From NCBI RefSeq assembly GCF_900103825.1, contig NZ_FNIF01000005.1, positions 1 to 64,000 on the forward strand: 64,000 nucleotides of DNA, read 5' to 3'. A program made the position numbers and the translations under genes. Positions 60,124 to 64,000 of this stretch are shown here, piece after piece. The first letter of the stretch is position 1, and every line of letters begins with the position of its first letter. A model generated the notes under the pieces. That model had not been told where the DNA came from and did not search any database. It worked only from the letters and a program-made list of their open reading frames with translations. The DNA comes from Paenibacillus sp. yr247. GTDB taxonomy: Bacteria > Bacillota > Bacilli > Paenibacillales > NBRC-103111.

Positions 60124-61155
60124 CTACAGCTCTGCGAAACCGAAGAGTGCTTCTTTCGCGGTATCTACCGTGATTATTCGCTGCTGAAGCAGTTCGCGAA
60201 GCGCCATTTCCATGGTCTGCATTCCTTGAGCTTTCCCGGTTTGCATAACTGAGCGGATCTGATGCACCTTCTCCGAACGAATTAGATTCGCTACAGCTGG
60301 CGTATTAACTAACACTTCAATTGCGGCTACGCGACCGCTGCCGTCCGTGGTTGGCAGAAGCCTCTGTGCCATAACGCCCAACATAACGGATGCGAGCTGA
60401 ACACGCACTTGCTGCTGAGCTTCTGGAGGAAATACATCAATGATTCTGTCAATCGTTTGAGGAGCATCTGCCGTATGTAAAGTTCCGAAAACCAAATGAC
60501 CTGTTTCCGCCGCGGTAATCGCTATGCTGATCGTTTCCAGATCGCGCATTTCACCTACCAGAATAACGTCCGGGTCTTGTCGAAGTGCTGCCCTCAGTCC
60601 TGTAGAGAACGAATCTGTATCAACGCCGATCTCCCTCTGATTGACAATACACGATTTGTGCGGATGCACAAACTCGATTGGATCTTCCAGCGTAATGATA
60701 TGATCATTTCTTGTACGATTGATATAATCTAGGATCGCAGATAGTGTTGTTGATTTTCCGCTTCCGGTAGGTCCAGTCACAAGTAGGAGCCCTTGCGGCT
60801 TTTTGGCAAAATCTTCGGCTATCGAGGGTAACCCTAGCATTTCCATCGCCGGTATTTTACTAGGTATAAGACGTATCGTCAGACTCACGTTGCCTTTTTG
60901 TTTATATACATTGACCCTGTATCTAGAAACATCTGGGATACCGTAAGAGAGGTCTAAATCCCCTTTTTCTAAAAAAGATTCATATTGTTCGCTTGTCATC
61001 AGTTCTTTCGCCATCTCCAACGTTGCAGAAGGGGTTAGAAGTTGATCGTTTACTGGTTTCAGTTCGCCATGAATACGAAACATAGCGGGCGAATTGACCG
61101 TAATATGAATGTCAGAAGCTTTACGCTCTTGAGCAATCTTCATCAGCTCTATCAT
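60124..61155 (-). CDS. pilT: Type IV pilus retraction ATPase PilT
   Basis: A 343-aa hexameric ATPase. ATG 61155 has AGGAGGG ~12 nt upstream; the in-frame upstream region is not conserved. Walker A TGPTGSGKSTT, Asp box ITLEDPIEFVH, Walker B ILVGEMRDLET, His box FGTLHTADA. PilT drives pilus retraction, so twitching is predicted. Confidence 0.93.
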   Translation of the reverse strand: MIELMKIAQERKASDIHITVNSPAMFRIHGELKPVNDQLLTPSATLEMAKELMTSEQYESFLEKGDLDLSYGIPDVSRYRVNVYKQKGNVSLTIRLIPSKIPAMEMLGLPSIAEDFAKKPQGLLLVTGPTGSGKSTTLSAILDYINRTRNDHIITLEDPIEFVHPHKSCIVNQREIGVDTDSFSTGLRAALRQDPDVILVGEMRDLETISIAITAAETGHLVFGTLHTADAPQTIDRIIDVFPPEAQQQVRVQLASVMLGVMAQRLLPTTDGSGRVAAIEVLVNTPAVANLIRSEKVHQIRSVMQTGKAQGMQTMEMALRELLQQRIITVDTAKEALFGFAEL

Positions 61156-61262
61156 TGCCAGAAGAATCCCTCCTATCTGTCGGAATAGGTATATATACAT
61201 AGTATAATAGAACTATTTGGAAAGTGTTATATATAATTTTCGACATTTTATTCACAAAATGT

Positions 61263-62927
61263 TCAGTCCTTGCCCGTTACACGGAACACTTCCGCCAAAG
61301 TCGTTTGACCAGCGATCACTTTACCGATGCCATCTTTAATCATCGGTATCAATCCGTGTTCAGTCGCGTAATTCCGATATTCGTTGTCTGAACGTTTTTG
61401 CAAAATCATGGTGCGAAGCGTATCATTGATTGGTAAAATTTCATGAATTGCCAGTCGCCCCTTGTACCCGCTTCGTCCGCATTCTCCGCAGCCACTGCCT
61501 TTGCGCAGTGTTTCAGCTGTATACCCATGTTCTTCCAATAACTTTTTCTCTTCTAGAGTAGGCACATAGGAAGCTGCACAGCCTGGACAAATTTTACGAA
61601 CAAGTCGCTGTGCAATAACGCAGTTTACCGCAGATGAAACCAAGAAAGGTTCTACTCCCATATCGATTAGACGTGTAATCGAATTCGCTGCGCTGTTTGT
61701 ATGCAGTGTGCTGAGAACAAGATGTCCGGTCATGGCTGCGCGAATTGCAATCTCAGCTGTCTCCACATCCCTGATCTCCCCAACCATGACAATGTTTGGA
61801 TCTTGACGTAGGATAGTACGCAGCCCTTTCGCGAATGTCAGTCCGGTTACCGAATTAACCTGCACTTGATTAATACCTTGAAGTTGATATTCAACGGGAT
61901 CTTCAACGGTGATAATGTTAACTTCCTCGTTATTCAATCTGGATAGAGCGGAATACAAGGTTGTTGTTTTGCCGCTGCCAGTCGGTCCTGTAATGAGTAC
62001 TACACCGTGAGCACTGCTTATGCCTTTTTGAAACAACATCAGGTTGTGCTCAGAGAGTCCTAATTTCTCGATTTCGGTGAGTGTGCTCCCCAGATCGAGA
62101 ATTCGCATGACGACTTTCTCTCCATGAATCGTTGGAAGAGAGGAGATTCGAATATCTACCTTACGGAATTCAATATCCATCTCAACGCGACCATCTTGCG
62201 GCAGTCTTCTTTCCGCGACGTTCATGTTCGCCATGATTTTGATCCTAGCAATAATAACACTCTGCATGTGAGGAGGTAGTGTCCTCTCAGTTCGCATGAC
62301 CCCATCCACTCGATATCGAATACGCAAGCTATCTTCCTGCGGATCCATGTGAATGTCACTCGCTCCAATTTGGATCGCTTGAATAATGATTTGATTCACC
62401 GTCTTGACGACTGGAGAATCCTCATCTTCCACTTGCGGCTTCGCTGCTTCCGATTCACGAGTATTTAAGTTCTGCATGATCTGCTCGACGGATTCTTGCA
62501 GCCCATAATAGCGCTTAATCGCACGTTGGAGTTCATCTTTCGAAGCAATCGTAGGCTCAATGCGGAAACCAGTCGTCATACGAAGCTCATCTATAGCAAA
62601 ATAGTCCAAAGGGTCGGCCATCGCCAAAATAAGTTTATTGCCTTCAGTCCGAATTGGTAAAACCTGATGCTGCTCAGCAAGCCGCTGCGGGATAATATTA
62701 ATAATTTTCGTTTCAATTTTTTGACGGTAAAGTTGGATATGCGGAATGCCCAGTTGGAATTCAAGCACTTCGATTAGCTGCTGTTCTGTTATGTAATTCC
62801 GGGTTATCAGCACATCGCCGAGTCTCATATTCAGCTCTTTTTGCTCTCTGAGGGCATTTTTCAGCTGTTCTTCCGAGATCAAGCCGGATTCGACCAAGAG
62901 ATCTCCGATTCTTTTTCGAGGAGCCAT
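61263..62927 (-). CDS. pilB: Type IV pilus extension ATPase PilB
   Basis: A 554-aa GspE/PilB ATPase. MshEN-type N-terminal domain (RKRIGDLLVESGLISEEQL), which in relatives binds c-di-GMP. Walker A GPTGSGKTTTL, Asp box ITVEDPVEYQL, Walker B VMVGEIRDVETAEIA, His box LSTLHTNSA. Zinc motif CPGC...CGECG. ATG 62927 follows GGGGGGAAAT. First gene of the pil operon. Confidence 0.93.
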   Translation of the reverse strand: MAPRKRIGDLLVESGLISEEQLKNALREQKELNMRLGDVLITRNYITEQQLIEVLEFQLGIPHIQLYRQKIETKIINIIPQRLAEQHQVLPIRTEGNKLILAMADPLDYFAIDELRMTTGFRIEPTIASKDELQRAIKRYYGLQESVEQIMQNLNTRESEAAKPQVEDEDSPVVKTVNQIIIQAIQIGASDIHMDPQEDSLRIRYRVDGVMRTERTLPPHMQSVIIARIKIMANMNVAERRLPQDGRVEMDIEFRKVDIRISSLPTIHGEKVVMRILDLGSTLTEIEKLGLSEHNLMLFQKGISSAHGVVLITGPTGSGKTTTLYSALSRLNNEEVNIITVEDPVEYQLQGINQVQVNSVTGLTFAKGLRTILRQDPNIVMVGEIRDVETAEIAIRAAMTGHLVLSTLHTNSAANSITRLIDMGVEPFLVSSAVNCVIAQRLVRKICPGCAASYVPTLEEKKLLEEHGYTAETLRKGSGCGECGRSGYKGRLAIHEILPINDTLRTMILQKRSDNEYRNYATEHGLIPMIKDGIGKVIAGQTTLAEVFRVTGKD

Positions 62928-63158
62928 AACTCCATTTCCCCCCCATCGTATTCAAAAAACCTTTTTCCGACATCAAAAAAGGCCAGTTGCTTTATTCGCA
63001 CCTGACTCCTAAGTGCCTATATACAGGTAGTCAGCAAATCATTAAGGGCACAAAATGGATAATCTTTTTTATTTAAACATACCGGGAATTCTTTGGTCAA
63101 TGTAAGTTTCATTCGACAAAAGAAAACCTCACTCCCGCAAGAGCAAGGCTTCCATTAT
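62928..63158. other. 231-bp pilB leader and spacer
   Basis: Contains the candidate pilB promoter and a transcribed leader of ~135 nt with GCAC-GTGC and GACTACC dyads. I could not match it to a c-di-GMP riboswitch consensus. Confidence 0.45.
63072..63100 (-). promoter_or_regulatory. Candidate pil operon promoter
   Basis: On the minus strand TTGACC (63100-63095), 17 bp, TTTAAA (63077-63072), ahead of the pilB leader. Confidence 0.45.
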
Positions 63159-64000
63159 TCATACATATGGCGGGTCCCACGCCTTTTTATCCCAACCGAG
63201 CGTGGCGCTCACAACGTTCATGTCGCGATCAAGAAAAACGTTAACGCCGAACGGCAGCTTGCGTTTGTGCCAAAAGCGCACATCCCGCCATTGCACTTCA
63301 TAACCGTCGTTATTCTCTTTCCAGCACACGTGGATACGCTGTGCGAAGTGCAGGAAGGCACGAACACCATCTGTAGCCAAGGTAGCCTGCACGATAGGGT
63401 GCGAGTGGTCTTGATTGTAATCGATTTTACTGTACTCTACTTGGATCAGAACGCGGCCATTGAGGACTTCTCCTAAATAGAAGTGCTTATCTCCCTCAAG
63501 TACGAATTGCCAACGAAACCAACTGAGGCTAGGGATGAGATGGCAGATCCCATCTGCGAGGTTCAACTCACTTTTTACGAGCTCTATGAATCGATTGCGC
63601 TGCGAGGCTCTGATGGAAATGTAGAAAAAGGATGCGGCATAAATAAGAGCGAACATCTCTCCGATATGACTGCCTCCATTTCCTTCCCAAACGAATATCC
63701 ATATTAAGATGCCTAGCGTATGAAGGCCAAACAAGAAAGGTTCATAGAGACAGAGGGTGTCGAGATGGAACCATTTCGGGGAAAATGGACGAAAGCACTG
63801 GACGCCATACACGTTAAACAGATCTAGAAAAACGTGAAACACAACAGCTGCAAATGTCCATAAATATAAGCTAATCAGATGCTCCCAAACGCCAAACATA
63901 GCAGCAAGAGGCAAGCTGAGAAGGATGGGCCAAATGAACAAAGCCGGCAATGAATGTGTAATCCCCCGATGAACACGCACATAGTTAGCATAACCTTTTA
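63159..64000 (-). CDS. YfhP/YdjM-type membrane metal-dependent hydrolase, 5' end outside window
   Basis: A partial membrane protein whose frame continues past the right edge. RVHRGITHSLPALFIWP and VVFHVFLDLFNVYGVQ match YdjM/YfhP (DUF457) proteins, with His residues for a metal site (HRG...HS, FHVFLD). The last ~130 residues are a soluble domain. The GTG near 63980 is internal, not the start. Function in B. subtilis YfhP is poorly defined. Confidence 0.75.
   Translation of the reverse strand, partial: KGYANYVRVHRGITHSLPALFIWPILLSLPLAAMFGVWEHLISLYLWTFAAVVFHVFLDLFNVYGVQCFRPFSPKWFHLDTLCLYEPFLFGLHTLGILIWIFVWEGNGGSHIGEMFALIYAASFFYISIRASQRNRFIELVKSELNLADGICHLIPSLSWFRWQFVLEGDKHFYLGEVLNGRVLIQVEYSKIDYNQDHSHPIVQATLATDGVRAFLHFAQRIHVCWKENNDGYEVQWRDVRFWHKRKLPFGVNVFLDRDMNVVSATLGWDKKAWDPPYV

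Noticed and set aside
62928..63100. c-di-GMP (GEMM) riboswitch ahead of pilB
   Set aside because: Dyads are present but I did not find the conserved GEMM core.

Overview
The window looks like chromosome from a spore-forming, monoderm Bacillales bacterium, most likely Paenibacillaceae. Genes start with strong AGGAGG-type ribosome-binding sites and often use GTG or TTG. Homologues typical of Bacillus and its relatives occur throughout (KapB, a YhcN-type spore lipoprotein, YojN/YojO, MrfA/MrfB, YezD, YkpA, Uup, YfmM-like ABC-F proteins). Two pilus systems lack any secretin, as expected without an outer membrane. This assignment is inference from gene content. No rRNA, tRNA or CRISPR was seen.

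Layout. 1-0.35 kb: broken edge of an IS3-type insertion sequence. 0.4-7 kb: two alpha/beta hydrolases, a YezD-family gene and a sulfate ABC transporter (cysT-cysW-cysA-sbp). The hydrolase/yezD operon and the divergent transporter share a candidate operator next to each -10 box. 7-9.3 kb: a decayed patch with an AIM24-family pseudogene, a DUF817 membrane protein, a repeat-bearing spacer and a GDSL-hydrolase N-terminal stub coupled to a VOC-fold gene. 9.7-20 kb: housekeeping genes, mostly on the minus strand (acyl-CoA thioesterase, purT, yojNO, spore lipoprotein, TRIC-type channel, Gfo/Idh oxidoreductase, kapB, thioredoxin-like protein). 20-27 kb: three ABC-F translation factors, an M42 aminopeptidase and a Dabb protein.

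27-29.1 kb: an AT-rich two-gene unit, a SatD-like protein (nucleotidyl-cyclase-like domain plus HTH) and a DUF3307 membrane protein, preceded by a regular array of GTAC half-sites. This is the best candidate in the window for a little-described system. 29.2-39.7 kb: a complete monoderm Tad/Flp pilus operon (CpaE-like, CpaF, TadB, TadC, Flp pilin, three TadE/G-like proteins, prepilin peptidase, FHA protein). A promoter plus terminator-like hairpin and a 30-codon ORF precede it. 39.8-42.6 kb: a second thioesterase, tspO, and a Ser/Thr kinase fused to a MinD/CpaE-like domain, a plausible partner for the FHA protein.

42.6-50.6 kb: a minus-strand run with a DNA-repair core (mrfA-mrfB-mutM-nfo), then a small receiver-like protein, an orphan ABC ATPase and an FtsJ-like methyltransferase. 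50.8-51.4 kb: a nitroreductase. 51.5-62.9 kb: a type IVa pilus locus (pilB, pilT, pilC, pilin, pilD, pilM, pilN, pilO, a stalk-domain protein, two minor pilins). A convergent large pilin-like protein with beta-solenoid repeats lies at its end. The right edge cuts a YfhP/YdjM-type membrane protein.
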